From VRUE01 sp036557525 (GTDB lineage: Bacteria; Actinomycetota; Thermoleophilia; Solirubrobacterales; 70-9): a stretch of 64,000 bases of DNA. Made by a program: the position numbers and the translations under genes. A model generated the notes under the pieces. It made no database searches, was not told the origin of the DNA, and was given only the letters and a program-made list of their open reading frames with translations. Location of the stretch: assembly GCA_036557525.1 (NCBI GenBank), contig DATBHH010000119.1, forward strand, positions 10,559-74,558. The letters run 5' to 3'. Shown in pieces: positions 26,836 through 36,321 of the stretch (position 1 is the first letter of the stretch; every line of letters starts with the position of its first letter).

Positions 26836-29591
26836 TGGTCGACACCAGCCAGGCCGTCCACTCGCATTTCTCATACGCCCGCGGGGGCGTGCTGCGCGGG
26901 GTGACCGACAGCTTCGAAGAGACGCTGCCCGCCCGCGCCGAGCTGAGCGTCGACGTCCAGCTCGCCGACGGCGCCGGCTCCGCCTCGCCGAACGTGTTCG
27001 TCTACGGCCCCGGCGACGTCAGGATGCTCGACGAAAACCAGGTCGCGCGTTTCGAGCCGAAGCGCGGCGCGAACGACTGGACGCCGAGCTGGTTCCCGAT
27101 GATCGAGTTCGGGCGGCCGGATCTGCCCTGGCTGTTCTCGCCCTACGCCCCGGAGACCGACCGGCTGCGACCGTGGTGCGTGCTGGTGGTGGTAGAGCTG
27201 CGCGAAGGAGTGACGTACGAGGAGAGCCGGCCGCCGAGTCAGCGCCCGGCGCTCACGGTCGAGGGCCCCGCAAGCGGAAACGACCCGCGGACGGTGCCGG
27301 ACATCGAGCTTCCCGACCTCGAGGAGAGCTGGGCCTGGGGGCACGTGCATGCGTCCGGCGACCTTGCCGCCAGCGACCTCGACGAAGCGAGCGAGGCCCA
27401 CCCCGAGCTGGTGGTCAGCCGGCTGGTGAGCCCGCGGCGCCTCCACCCGGGCCGCCGCTACCGCGCCTGCCTCGTTCCCGCCTTCGAGGCGGGGCGGGCC
27501 GCGGGCCTGGAAGAGAAGCAGATCGACGACACGCTGGCCCCGGCGTGGACGGCCGGGCAGGAATCGGTGACACTGCCGGTCTTCTACTCCTGGGAGTTCG
27601 GCACCGGCCTCGAAGGCGACTTCGCCAGCCTCGCCCGGCTGCTCGAGCCGGTCCCCTCGCCGGCCGGCGTCGGCGCCCAGGCGATGGACGCGACCCAGCC
27701 GGGGGGCGGCCTGCCGTCGGCCGGCGCGGTCGGTGGCCTCCAGGGCGCCCTCCAGGCGCCGGGTGCCGACCTCGGCGACGGTCCGACCTCGGCCTTCGTC
27801 GCCGGGCTGCGGGCGCTCCTCAATGCGGGCCAGCCGATGTCCGGCCGGCCGCCGCAGGCGCTGGAGCTGCCGCCGCCGATCTACGGCAGGTGGCCGGCAG
27901 CCGTCACCGGCCTGCCGGCCACGAAAGGCAGGCTGCGTCCGTGGATCGCGGAGCTCAACCTCGACCCGCGCCACCGCGCCGCCGCCGCACTCGGCACTCT
28001 CGTCGTGCAGCGCCACCAGGAGCAGCTTATGGCCTCCGCCTGGGCGCAGGTGGGCCCGATCGACCTCGCGAACCAGGTCCTCCGCCAGGCGCAGCTCGCC
28101 CGGCAGGCGGCCCGATCGACCTACGCGACGCGGTTTCTCCCGCTCTCGGCGCCGGCGATGCTCCTGCTCGGCGCCCCGGCGCTGGCTCGCGTGCAGGGCG
28201 GTGGCGGCGCGTCGACGACGCTCTCCGCCCAGACCCGGAAGACGCGCCTTGCGCCGGCGCTCTCACCCGCCTTCCGCCGCGTCGGTCGGCGCCGCGGCCC
28301 GGTCGCGAGGCGAGCGGGCTCGCGCGGCCGCTGGCCGGAGAGCCTGGTGGAGCGGCTGAACAAGGACCCACGGGTGGCCGTGCCTCGGCGCAAGAAGCCC
28401 GACGGCACCGAAACCGCGGCCGTCGCCGGCGTCGAGGGGGCGACGATCGCGCAGGGAGATCTCTCGAACCTTCACCTCGACGGACCGATGCAGAGGCAGA
28501 CCTTCCAGCAGGTGGCGGTGACGCTCCAGGGTGAAATCGACGGCTGGACTGCGCGCGCCGACCCCCCGGCACGGCCGGGGCTCGACCTGCCGGGAACCAG
28601 GACAACGCTGGTCAGGGCGCTCGACCCGGAGAAGACTCTGCCGGCACGCATCGCGACGCGGGTGAAGGTGCCGCAGGAACGCGGCTGGAATCCGGAAGAC
28701 CCGCTCGAGGGGATCATGGCGGCGCCCGAATTCCCGACGCCGATGGTCACCGCACTCCGCGAAATGTCCCAGGACTACGTGATGCCCGGCCTCGCCAACC
28801 TGCCGCAGAACTCGGTGACGGTGCTGGAAGCGAACAACCGCTTCATCAACAGCTTCATGATCGGGCTCAACCACGAGATGAGCCGCGAGCTCCTCTGGCG
28901 CGAGTACCCGACCGACCAGCGAGGCACCTACTTCCGCCAGTTCTGGGACCCGAGCACCCGGGTCCCGCCGCCGGGCGAGACCTCGCCCCCGGACCTGCAC
29001 GACCTCAGCCCGATCGACACCTGGGCCCGCCTCCGCCGCCTCGACAAGGGCGAGGGCGCGGCTCAGACCGGGAAGCTGGTGCTCGTCGTCCGCGGGCAGC
29101 TCCTGCGCCGGTTCGAGGCCGACGTGCTCGCGATCGAAGCGACCAAAGCGACCAAAGGCACCCCGCGCGGGCTGGGCAGCGCCGAAAAATGGCCGGTCTT
29201 CGAGGGGCGGCTCGACCCGGACCTCAACTTCTTCGGCTTCGACCTCTCCCGCACCGAGGCGAAGACAGGCGGAAGCGACGGGGCCGGGTGGTTCTTCGTC
29301 CTCCAGCAGCATCCGACCAAACCCCACTATGGGCTCGAGGAGGAGGAGCCGGGCACCGCCAACGTGCCGGGAGGCCACCCGGCGAGCTGGGCGGACCTCT
29401 CCTGGGCGCACCTCTGCGCCACCCAGGACGACCTCGACCGGCTCTCCTATGCGCCGGCGGCGCCGCCGGCGAGCGCGACGCCGGCGAGTACGACGGGGCC
29501 GGCCTGGGGAACGGACTCGGCGCAGGCGGCGGCGGTCGCCCTGCGAGTGCCGGTGCGAATCGCGATCCACGCCACGGACGTGCTGCCGTGA
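26835..29591 (+). CDS. Operon gene 4: large conserved protein of unknown function
   Basis: This 918-residue protein has no signal peptide. The N-terminal third (to about 270) is beta-rich, with a conserved Trp-rich stretch (NDWTPSWFPMIEFGRPDLPWLFSPY written in parts: DWTPSWFPMIEFG then LPWLFSPY). A Pro/Gly/Ala-rich linker (about 275-340), a basic region (about 455-520), and a C-terminal half containing NHEMSRELLWREYPTD (about 679-694) and FRQFWDPS follow. That last block is the best-conserved mark of this protein type as I know it, but I can attach no name. Start TGATG overlap; end overlaps gene 5 (GTGA). Confidence 0.75.
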   Translation: MVDTSQAVHSHFSYARGGVLRGVTDSFEETLPARAELSVDVQLADGAGSASPNVFVYGPGDVRMLDENQVARFEPKRGANDWTPSWFPMIEFGRPDLPWLFSPYAPETDRLRPWCVLVVVELREGVTYEESRPPSQRPALTVEGPASGNDPRTVPDIELPDLEESWAWGHVHASGDLAASDLDEASEAHPELVVSRLVSPRRLHPGRRYRACLVPAFEAGRAAGLEEKQIDDTLAPAWTAGQESVTLPVFYSWEFGTGLEGDFASLARLLEPVPSPAGVGAQAMDATQPGGGLPSAGAVGGLQGALQAPGADLGDGPTSAFVAGLRALLNAGQPMSGRPPQALELPPPIYGRWPAAVTGLPATKGRLRPWIAELNLDPRHRAAAALGTLVVQRHQEQLMASAWAQVGPIDLANQVLRQAQLARQAARSTYATRFLPLSAPAMLLLGAPALARVQGGGGASTTLSAQTRKTRLAPALSPAFRRVGRRRGPVARRAGSRGRWPESLVERLNKDPRVAVPRRKKPDGTETAAVAGVEGATIAQGDLSNLHLDGPMQRQTFQQVAVTLQGEIDGWTARADPPARPGLDLPGTRTTLVRALDPEKTLPARIATRVKVPQERGWNPEDPLEGIMAAPEFPTPMVTALREMSQDYVMPGLANLPQNSVTVLEANNRFINSFMIGLNHEMSRELLWREYPTDQRGTYFRQFWDPSTRVPPPGETSPPDLHDLSPIDTWARLRRLDKGEGAAQTGKLVLVVRGQLLRRFEADVLAIEATKATKGTPRGLGSAEKWPVFEGRLDPDLNFFGFDLSRTEAKTGGSDGAGWFFVLQQHPTKPHYGLEEEEPGTANVPGGHPASWADLSWAHLCATQDDLDRLSYAPAAPPASATPASTTGPAWGTDSAQAAAVALRVPVRIAIHATDVLP

Positions 29592-32500
29592 GCCCGGTCG
29601 TCTCAGATCCCGATCCGGTTCTGCGCCTGCGCGAGGAGATCGGCAAGCTCGAGCTGACGCTCGAGAAGACCAGGAACCAAAAGCAGCGCGACCAGATCGA
29701 AAAGCAGCTCTCGGGCCTGCGCAACGAACTGCTCGCCGCCGGCTTCGAGGAACTCGACGACGCCGAGGTCGCGAAGCTTGCCGCCGACCTGCCGCTGACC
29801 CTGCTTCCGGTCCGGATCGAGACGCGCTTTGCGAGGGGCGGCGCCGGCACCGAGCTGCTGGTCAGGATCTATCCCGATCAGCTCCACCAGGACACCCACG
29901 AGCCCGAGCTGACCGACGCGGAGATCGAGTGGGGCCGCCACTTCTGGGAGCAGCGCTGGCGGGCAGGCGGGGACGGGGAGCTGGAGGCTGCGGCCTGGGC
30001 GCAGCTGGCGGCCCGGTTCAGCGCCGCCCGGGCTGCCTGGGTGGCGCGCGCGCTGCGCCCGAGCAACCCGGACGATCGTCCGGCGGCGCCGCCGGCGGAA
30101 GACGAGAAGCTGGAACCGGGGCCGAGCTGGCCGAAAGTCGATCGGCGCGAGTCGGCCTGGACCCGGGCGCCGCGGGCCCGGCTCCTACCCGACCGGTTCG
30201 TCGCCATCGGCTATCGCGGTGGAGCGAGGCTCTTCGTCCACTGGGGCGAGCCGATCGGGAAGGACCCGGCCGTCGGCCCGGCTCCGGAGGCCAAAGCGGT
30301 GGATTTCCACGGGCTGAAGACCGACGAGGAGATGGTCTGGATGCTCGACTTCGAGCGGGCGCTGTCGATCGGGATGGCGCTCCGGATCGCAAGGCCGGGC
30401 AGCCTCGACAAGGGCCTCGACCGGCTGCTGGTACTCGGCGTCCGGGCCTCCTCGAAGGGCAAGGCCGGCGACGACCTCGCAAACCTGCTGCTCGCCCACC
30501 AGTACACGGACGGGCTCGGGCTCGTCGCTCCGGCGACGCCGACCAACAACGCCGACGGCGGGACGCGCGCGGGCTACGCCGCCCGAGCCAGGGCCGAACC
30601 CGTCGGCTGGTTGGGCGACGATCCCTCGACGGCGGCTCCGAGAGCCGGCAGCGACGGGGCGCTGCTCGGTGGCGCCCTCGGAATCGACCCCGAGGCCCTC
30701 GTCGACGTCGACGGCGCCGGCGGCGCGGAATCGTCGCGCGCCGGGCTGATGCAGGCCGTGCTCTGGCCCGGCTCGGGCGGCTACGCCCTGCAGCAGCTCT
30801 TCGCCGGAGCTCTCAGCCCGGCTGAGCAGGAACAGCTGGCCGACCACGTCGAACGGTACGTCCGTCCGGGCGGGCCCCTGCCCGTGGTCCGGATGGGAAC
30901 CCAGCCCTACGGCGTGCTGCCGGTGGCGCCGCCGCCAACGCTCCTTGGCGCGAAAGCGGGCGCCGGCATCCAGCTCGCCGTCGCCGTGCTGGAGGCGCTG
31001 CGGCCGCTCTGGCTCGACTCGACGAGCAGGGTTCCGCGCGTCCCCAGCGCCGACCCCGACGGGGACCTGCTGGCGCTGCTCGGCTCGGACGCGCGCTCGA
31101 CCGCCTATGCCTTGCGCCCGCTGCTCGGACCGCAGTACCTCGACGGGTTGATCTCGCTCTCGGGCGCCGCCGATCCGGCCGCCGAGCGAGCCGATCTCCA
31201 GGCGCGCTCGGCCCACCTCGTCTCCGTCTTCCAGTCGCTCGGGCTCGCCTCCGCGCCGCCGATCACCCGGTCCTTCTACTCGGAGGGCTCGGCGCTGCTG
31301 CGGGCGCCGGTCGTGCAGGAGGCGCCGCTCTCGGACACCGAGGAACTCGAGGACGGCTACCTGGCCTGGCTGCTCAAGGCCGGCTTCGCGGACGTGGTCG
31401 CGGGGCAGGACAAACAGGCCAGGCCGTTCGGCGACCGGCGGCGGCCGCTGCTCTGGCTCGTGGCCCGGGCGGCGCTGCTGGAGGCGCTCGCGGCGCAGGC
31501 CTTCGCCGTCCTCGAAGCCGAGCAGCCGCCCCCCGTGTCGCCGGCGGACCTGCTCGAGCCGGAGCTGGTCACACCCTCGGTGAAGACGCCGCTCTGGCGG
31601 CTGCGCCGGAAACCGGCGGGCGGCGGCGGCCAGCTCGGCGACGCCCTCTGGCCGCAGCCCGACCGAGCGCTGGGCAGGCCGGCGACCCGCATCAACCGCT
31701 ACGGCACCCAGCTCAGGCAGCTCAGCCGGCTCCCCTCGGCGACGCTCGACCGCCTCTTCCGCGAGACCCTCGATCTGCATGGGCACCGGCTCGACGCCTG
31801 GATCACCTCGCTCGCGACGCGGCGGCTCGGCGAAATGCGCTCGAAGCAGCCGCAGGGGCTGCACGTGGGCGCCTTCGGCTGGGTCGAGGACCTCGAGCCC
31901 GCCGGAAGGCCGATCACGCTGCCCTCGAGGAAACCGGTGAAGCCGACCTCGTCGGCCGGCTGGGTGCACACCCCCTCGCCCGCCCACGCCGCGACCGCGG
32001 CGATCCTCCGCAGCGGCCAGCTCTCGCACGCCGGGCAGAGCGCGGGGAAGCTCCTCGGAGTCGACGTCTCCTCGCGCCGGGTCCGCGAGGTCGACGACCT
32101 GTTCGATGGAATCCGGCAGGGGCAGAGCCTCGGCGCGATGCTGGGCTACCGCTTCGAGCGGGCGCTTCACGACGTCACCAGCCCCCGGCTCGACGGCTAC
32201 CTCGACCCCCTCCGCGCCTTCGCGCCGCAGACCGCGGGCAAGCTCCTGCCGGCCGCCGACGGGGGCTCGGCCCGGGGCGTCCTCGACGGAATGGCGCTGC
32301 TCCGCCGCCGGGACGCGATCCCGTGGGGCAGCGGCGGCCTGCCCGCGAGCGGCAGCGCCGCCCGAGGGGCGATCGACGCGCTGATCGACGGCCTCGCCGA
32401 CCTGGCCGACGCGGTCAGCGACGTGGCGCTCGGCGAGAGCGTCTACCACGCGGTGCAGGGCAACCCGCTGCGGGCCGGCGCCAGCCTCGAGGCGCTCGAC

Positions 32501-34057
32501 CGCGGCGAGGCTCCGCCGCCCGAGCTGGAGTTCGCGCATCCGCGGCGAAGCGGCCTCGGCCTGACCCACCGGGTCGGAATCCTGCGCTCGGCGACGTCTG
32601 CCGATCCCTTCGCGGGTCGTCAGGCATGGAGTCCGCCCGACGGGCAGAGCGCCGGCCCTCGGACGACCGCCGAGCCGGTGCTGAGCGGGATCTGCGCCGA
32701 GCTCCTGCCGAGGCCCGGGAGCGTGAAATGGCAGGCGCACTACCGCTCGACCGACCCCGAGACGGCCTCGCGCTGGGAGACGTTCACGCTGCGCGACCTG
32801 CGGATCCAGCCCCTCGACGTGATCTACGAGGCGACGCCGGGGGATCAGGCGGGCGGCGGCTCGCTCGAGGCCCGGGCCCTGAACGCGGCGCGCGCGGCGC
32901 GCCCGGGCTTCCCGGGGGAGATCGTCCTCGTCCTCGACCGCGACCCGGCCTGGGGGGCCAACGTCTTCACCCTGCCCGAGCTCTCCGAGATCGCGGCGGC
33001 GACCCGGGCGCTGATCGTCGACGGCCGGGCCCTCGACGCGCGCGACTTCGCCTCGCCGATGGCGGGGGCCGAGCCGTCGGTGCGGGCGGACCGGCTCGAT
33101 GCCGATCGCGTCCAGCCGTGCGTCTCGGCCCTCGAAACGGCGATCGAGGAGCTGGCCGGTGCGAACGGGGCGGCGGAGCTGAGCGAAGCGCTGCTCGCCG
33201 CCGCGGCCTTCGGCATCCCCGGCGCCGTCCCGGAATCCGAGGACGAGGCCGAGCTGCAGGCACAGGCCGACCGGGTGCACGAGCTGGCCAACACCCGCAA
33301 GGGGGAAGCCGACCACATCCTCTCCGGCCTCGACACGGCCGCCCCCGACGCGGTTAGGAGGCTGTCGGAGGCTGTTTCGACGCTGCTGGGCCAGGCGTTC
33401 CGCGTGCTGCCGCCCTTCGACCCCCCCGCCGGGCTCAGCTTCGCGGAAACCGACAGGCTGCTCGACGAAGTCCCCCATGCGGTCGAGAACTGGCTCGGGC
33501 GGATCGGGCGGGTGCGCGCGGGCGTGGCGCGGCTCGAGGAGGCGTTCCTGCTCGCCACCGCCGGACAGCCGCTTTCGCGGCGTGGAGCGGGCGGAGGCTT
33601 CGCCGTCGCCCAGTACCCCGCCCCCGAGCCCGGCGAGCGCTGGGCCGGGCTGCCGGGCAAACCGGGCGAGGGGCCGAAGGCGGGGAGAACCTCGCTGGTC
33701 GTCGAGGGCGGCGGGGATGTGGACCTCTCGGGCCCGGTGTCGGGCCTGTTCGTAGACGAGTGGGTGGAGGTCGTCCCCAGCGGGGCGGAGACGACGGCGG
33801 TGGCGTTCGGATATGACGCGCCCGGGAGCTGCCCTCCGCAGTCGATCCTCCTGGGTGTCCCCCCCGCCGACGCCGCGACCTGGAGCGTGGAAGCCGTCGA
33901 GGCCATCGCCCTGGAGGCGCTCGAGCTGGCGAAGGTCAGGATGGTCGATCCGGACTCGCTCGGAAAGATCGGCCACTTCCTCCCCGCGCTGTTCTTCGCC
34001 TACAATGAGCCCCGGGAGACCCTCTCAACCGACCTTCCGAAGGCGACCGCGCCGTGA
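29588..34057 (+). CDS. Operon gene 5: giant protein (1489 residues), unknown function
   Basis: This is the longest gene of the window. The N-terminus (about 8-45) is a coiled coil with a heptad pattern (LRLREEIGKLELTLEKTR). A block follows with LPVRIETRF, LVRIYPDQLHQDTHEPEL (about 90-107) and HFWEQRWRAGG. The remainder has long helical, Ala/Leu-rich stretches and a second coiled region near 1240-1280. No signal peptide or membrane helix is apparent, and no catalytic motif. Start GTG 29588 overlaps the gene 4 stop by 4 bases (GTGA). The frame is open upstream only as an artefact. Length and architecture suggest a structural scaffold; inference only. Confidence 0.78.
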   Translation: MSPVVSDPDPVLRLREEIGKLELTLEKTRNQKQRDQIEKQLSGLRNELLAAGFEELDDAEVAKLAADLPLTLLPVRIETRFARGGAGTELLVRIYPDQLHQDTHEPELTDAEIEWGRHFWEQRWRAGGDGELEAAAWAQLAARFSAARAAWVARALRPSNPDDRPAAPPAEDEKLEPGPSWPKVDRRESAWTRAPRARLLPDRFVAIGYRGGARLFVHWGEPIGKDPAVGPAPEAKAVDFHGLKTDEEMVWMLDFERALSIGMALRIARPGSLDKGLDRLLVLGVRASSKGKAGDDLANLLLAHQYTDGLGLVAPATPTNNADGGTRAGYAARARAEPVGWLGDDPSTAAPRAGSDGALLGGALGIDPEALVDVDGAGGAESSRAGLMQAVLWPGSGGYALQQLFAGALSPAEQEQLADHVERYVRPGGPLPVVRMGTQPYGVLPVAPPPTLLGAKAGAGIQLAVAVLEALRPLWLDSTSRVPRVPSADPDGDLLALLGSDARSTAYALRPLLGPQYLDGLISLSGAADPAAERADLQARSAHLVSVFQSLGLASAPPITRSFYSEGSALLRAPVVQEAPLSDTEELEDGYLAWLLKAGFADVVAGQDKQARPFGDRRRPLLWLVARAALLEALAAQAFAVLEAEQPPPVSPADLLEPELVTPSVKTPLWRLRRKPAGGGGQLGDALWPQPDRALGRPATRINRYGTQLRQLSRLPSATLDRLFRETLDLHGHRLDAWITSLATRRLGEMRSKQPQGLHVGAFGWVEDLEPAGRPITLPSRKPVKPTSSAGWVHTPSPAHAATAAILRSGQLSHAGQSAGKLLGVDVSSRRVREVDDLFDGIRQGQSLGAMLGYRFERALHDVTSPRLDGYLDPLRAFAPQTAGKLLPAADGGSARGVLDGMALLRRRDAIPWGSGGLPASGSAARGAIDALIDGLADLADAVSDVALGESVYHAVQGNPLRAGASLEALDRGEAPPPELEFAHPRRSGLGLTHRVGILRSATSADPFAGRQAWSPPDGQSAGPRTTAEPVLSGICAELLPRPGSVKWQAHYRSTDPETASRWETFTLRDLRIQPLDVIYEATPGDQAGGGSLEARALNAARAARPGFPGEIVLVLDRDPAWGANVFTLPELSEIAAATRALIVDGRALDARDFASPMAGAEPSVRADRLDADRVQPCVSALETAIEELAGANGAAELSEALLAAAAFGIPGAVPESEDEAELQAQADRVHELANTRKGEADHILSGLDTAAPDAVRRLSEAVSTLLGQAFRVLPPFDPPAGLSFAETDRLLDEVPHAVENWLGRIGRVRAGVARLEEAFLLATAGQPLSRRGAGGGFAVAQYPAPEPGERWAGLPGKPGEGPKAGRTSLVVEGGGDVDLSGPVSGLFVDEWVEVVPSGAETTAVAFGYDAPGSCPPQSILLGVPPADAATWSVEAVEAIALEALELAKVRMVDPDSLGKIGHFLPALFFAYNEPRETLSTDLPKATAP

Positions 34058-35787
34058 GCTCGATCACGACCTGGAACCGGATCGAGCCGCGGACGCGGGA
34101 CGCCTCGCTGCCGGGGCTCGAGGCGCGGGTGGCGGACCCGCTCTGGCTGCTTGGGCGCCAGTGGCAGGCGGCGGAGTTCCAGGCTGAGGACGCGGGCTCG
34201 CCCGCCGTCGTCCGGCTGCAGGCGGACGTCGGCCGGATCAGCCGCTTCGCGCCGGGGAGCCCGCCGTCCGCGGTCACGGGCGAGGCCTACGACCCGAGCG
34301 GCCAACCGCTCGAGACCGTGGTCGAGCGCGAGCCGGCGCTCGCGGCCGGCGAGCGGAACGCCCGCCTGGCCGCCGAGTCGGGGCTGGCGTTCTGGCGCCG
34401 GCTCGACGAGGTGGGTCTGGCCCACCGCCGCGAGGACTATCTGCTCGATTGGGGGCTCGAGCGACCGACGCGCGAGGCTCGCGCCGCCCTCGACGGGGCC
34501 ACGGCCCGGATCGTCGAGACGCTCGCCGAGAGGGTTCCCGACGGGATCGCTCTCCGCGACGCGATCCTCGAAGTGCGGGCCGAAGGCGGCGACCTGCCCG
34601 CCGAGCCGCGCTTCGACGACCCCGCGGAGCGCAAACTGGCGCGGCGGGCGGCCGACGCATTCCTCACCTGGTGGGATGCGCTCGATGCCGGCGCGGACTC
34701 CGTCGCGGGTGAATCGACCTGGGCGCCGGACAGGCTCGAGTACCGCTTCAGCGTCTCCGGGATGCTCGACGGCAAAGAGCTCGTGATGAGGGCCGCGGAA
34801 TACCGAGGTGACGGCGTCGATTGGTCGACCTTCGACCTCGAGTCGGGCGCCGGGGCCAGTCTGATGGCCGGCGGCGCCGACCCCGACTCCACCCGGCTCG
34901 AAAAGTCGACGATCCCCGCCCCCGCGACCTATCGCGGGATGCCCGCGCCGAGGTGGTGGGAGTTCGAGGACGCCGAAGTCCATTACGGGGCGGCGGACGC
35001 CGGCAAGGAGGACCTCGCCCGGATGCTGTTCATGGAGTTCGCGCTGGTCTACGGCAACGACTTCTTCGTGATCCCGGTCGAGCTCGAGCTCGGCGCGATC
35101 TGCCAGATCGACCGCCTCGAGGTGCTGGACGCATTCGGTGGGCTTTGGTCGATCCCGTCGGTCGAGCAGGCGGATGGGGCCGGCGGGCAGTTCCACATGT
35201 TCCGCCTCGAGGGCGCCACGGCCGCCCGCAGCCCGTTCGTGCTCGCGCCGTCGCCGGCGGCCAGTCTCAGCGGGGAGGCGCTGGAGGAGGTGGCCTTCGG
35301 CCGTGACGAGATGGCGAACATGGCCTGGGCGGTCGAGCGCGTCGTGGTCGGGCCGGCGGGTCGACCGATCCGGCGGATCGAGTCCGAGAAGGAGCTCCGA
35401 CAGCGCGAGCTTCAGGCCGAAATCGAGGCTGGCACGGCCGAGAACCGGCGCTCCGACGAGCCGCTTCGCTATCGGATCGTCGAGCAGCCGCCGGCCTCCT
35501 GGCTGCCGCTGGTGCCGGTGAAGTCGGGAGTCGACCAGATCGAACTCGAGGTGAGGACGCTGCCCGATGCCCAGGAACCACCCCGGCCCCTCCTCCCCCA
35601 GGGCCGGATCGTGCGGGTCGGCGACCTGATCCGCGAGGAGGAGGTGCCGCGGCGGGGGCTCACGCTCACTCGCTCATATCAGTACGTGCGCTGGCAGAAC
35701 GGGGAGTCCCTGCTCTGGATCGGCCGCGACCGCCGCCTCGGCCAGGACGAGGGCACGAGCGGGCTGCGCTACGACGTGGCGGAGTAA
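34054..35787 (+). CDS. Operon gene 6: conserved protein of unknown function
   Basis: This 577-residue protein ends the operon. It opens with a conserved block (TWNRIEPRTRDASLPGLEAR, VADPLWLLGRQWQAAEFQ, EDAGSPAVVRLQAD), a Trp-rich middle (TWWDALDAG, APRWWEFEDAEVHYG), and a region around 325-350 (RMLFMEFALVYGNDFFVIPVE) with alternating strands. The C-terminal part has a charged helix (ESEKELRQRELQAEIEAGTA) and ends in RLGQDEGTSGLRYDVAE. No signal, helix or catalytic motif is visible. GTG 34054 overlaps the gene 5 stop by 4 bases. Function unknown; it probably binds one of the larger partners. Confidence 0.76.
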   Translation: MSSITTWNRIEPRTRDASLPGLEARVADPLWLLGRQWQAAEFQAEDAGSPAVVRLQADVGRISRFAPGSPPSAVTGEAYDPSGQPLETVVEREPALAAGERNARLAAESGLAFWRRLDEVGLAHRREDYLLDWGLERPTREARAALDGATARIVETLAERVPDGIALRDAILEVRAEGGDLPAEPRFDDPAERKLARRAADAFLTWWDALDAGADSVAGESTWAPDRLEYRFSVSGMLDGKELVMRAAEYRGDGVDWSTFDLESGAGASLMAGGADPDSTRLEKSTIPAPATYRGMPAPRWWEFEDAEVHYGAADAGKEDLARMLFMEFALVYGNDFFVIPVELELGAICQIDRLEVLDAFGGLWSIPSVEQADGAGGQFHMFRLEGATAARSPFVLAPSPAASLSGEALEEVAFGRDEMANMAWAVERVVVGPAGRPIRRIESEKELRQRELQAEIEAGTAENRRSDEPLRYRIVEQPPASWLPLVPVKSGVDQIELEVRTLPDAQEPPRPLLPQGRIVRVGDLIREEEVPRRGLTLTRSYQYVRWQNGESLLWIGRDRRLGQDEGTSGLRYDVAE

Positions 35788-35822
35788 CGGCACCTCGAAA
35801 CGCCCAGCTCGTTTTCACTGCT

Positions 35823-35847
35823 CCGGACCGGCGGGTTCGAAGTCCGG
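35823..35847 (+). terminator. Possible stem-loop between convergent genes
   Basis: CCGGAC and GTCCGG form a 6-bp stem with a 13-nt loop in the 63-base gap between the operon and the convergent gene. No T-run follows on either strand, so terminator function is weakly supported. Confidence 0.3.
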
Positions 35848-35850
35848 GCC

Positions 35851-36321
35851 CTAGGTCGACTCGTCATCGTCGATTCGAATTCCGGCCGCGTGGTATTGCT
35901 TGATCAGCATCTCGCGCATCGCCGGGTCGGTGACGTAGGCGAGTGCACGCTTCGCGTTCTCAACCATCATCTCCGCAGCCGGCCCTGCCGGAGCTCCTCC
36001 GGCGCCGGCCGGATTGGCGCCCGCATTCTTAGCGGCCTCCATCATCTGCTCCTGCATCTGGTGCGCCTGGCTCAGCAGTGCCCTCTGCCCCTGCATCGCG
36101 TCGTCCATTCGCTGCGCGACCTGGCTCTCAAGCGACGGGACCTCGTCCCAGAGGATCTCGATGTCGGTCGGGTCGGTCGTCGAAACCAGTGCGGGCAGCC
36201 CCGCGCCGGCAAGGTCGACCCGGCCACGGGGTGCTTTGAGGCCCGCCATGGTGACGGCATAGGGAGCCATGCCGGGGATGTTGACCGCGACCACCGCCTT
36301 TCTCTTGCCCCAGGAGCTCAT
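35851..36321 (-). CDS. Conserved hypothetical protein, second gene of minus-strand pair
   Basis: This 156-residue protein opens with a basic start (MSSWGKRKAVV) and a small beta domain (AVTMAGLKAPRGRVDLAG). A block TTDPTDIEILWDEVPSLESQVAQR closely echoes the one in the upstream gene. Then comes a Met/Gln-rich helix (about 85-105) and an Ala/Gly/Pro linker. The end, KRALAYVTDPAMREMLIKQYHAAGIRI, has the look of a SHOCT-like short C-terminal helical segment. Start ATG 36321 overlaps the previous stop (ATGA). It converges on the six-gene operon; function unknown. Confidence 0.72.
   Translation of the reverse strand: MSSWGKRKAVVAVNIPGMAPYAVTMAGLKAPRGRVDLAGAGLPALVSTTDPTDIEILWDEVPSLESQVAQRMDDAMQGQRALLSQAHQMQEQMMEAAKNAGANPAGAGGAPAGPAAEMMVENAKRALAYVTDPAMREMLIKQYHAAGIRIDDDEST

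Noticed and set aside
30185..33976. A minus-strand open frame of about 1260 codons opposite operon gene 5
   Set aside because: Same artefact: composition is dominated by Arg, Gly, Glu and Val with no conserved motif, while the opposite strand shows conserved blocks and coupling.
21387..35787. Interpretation of the giant operon as a contractile injection system, T6SS or prophage tail
   Set aside because: No sheath, tube, spike (VgrG/PAAR), baseplate J-like or AAA+ gene is visible. The lysozyme-like domain alone is not sufficient.
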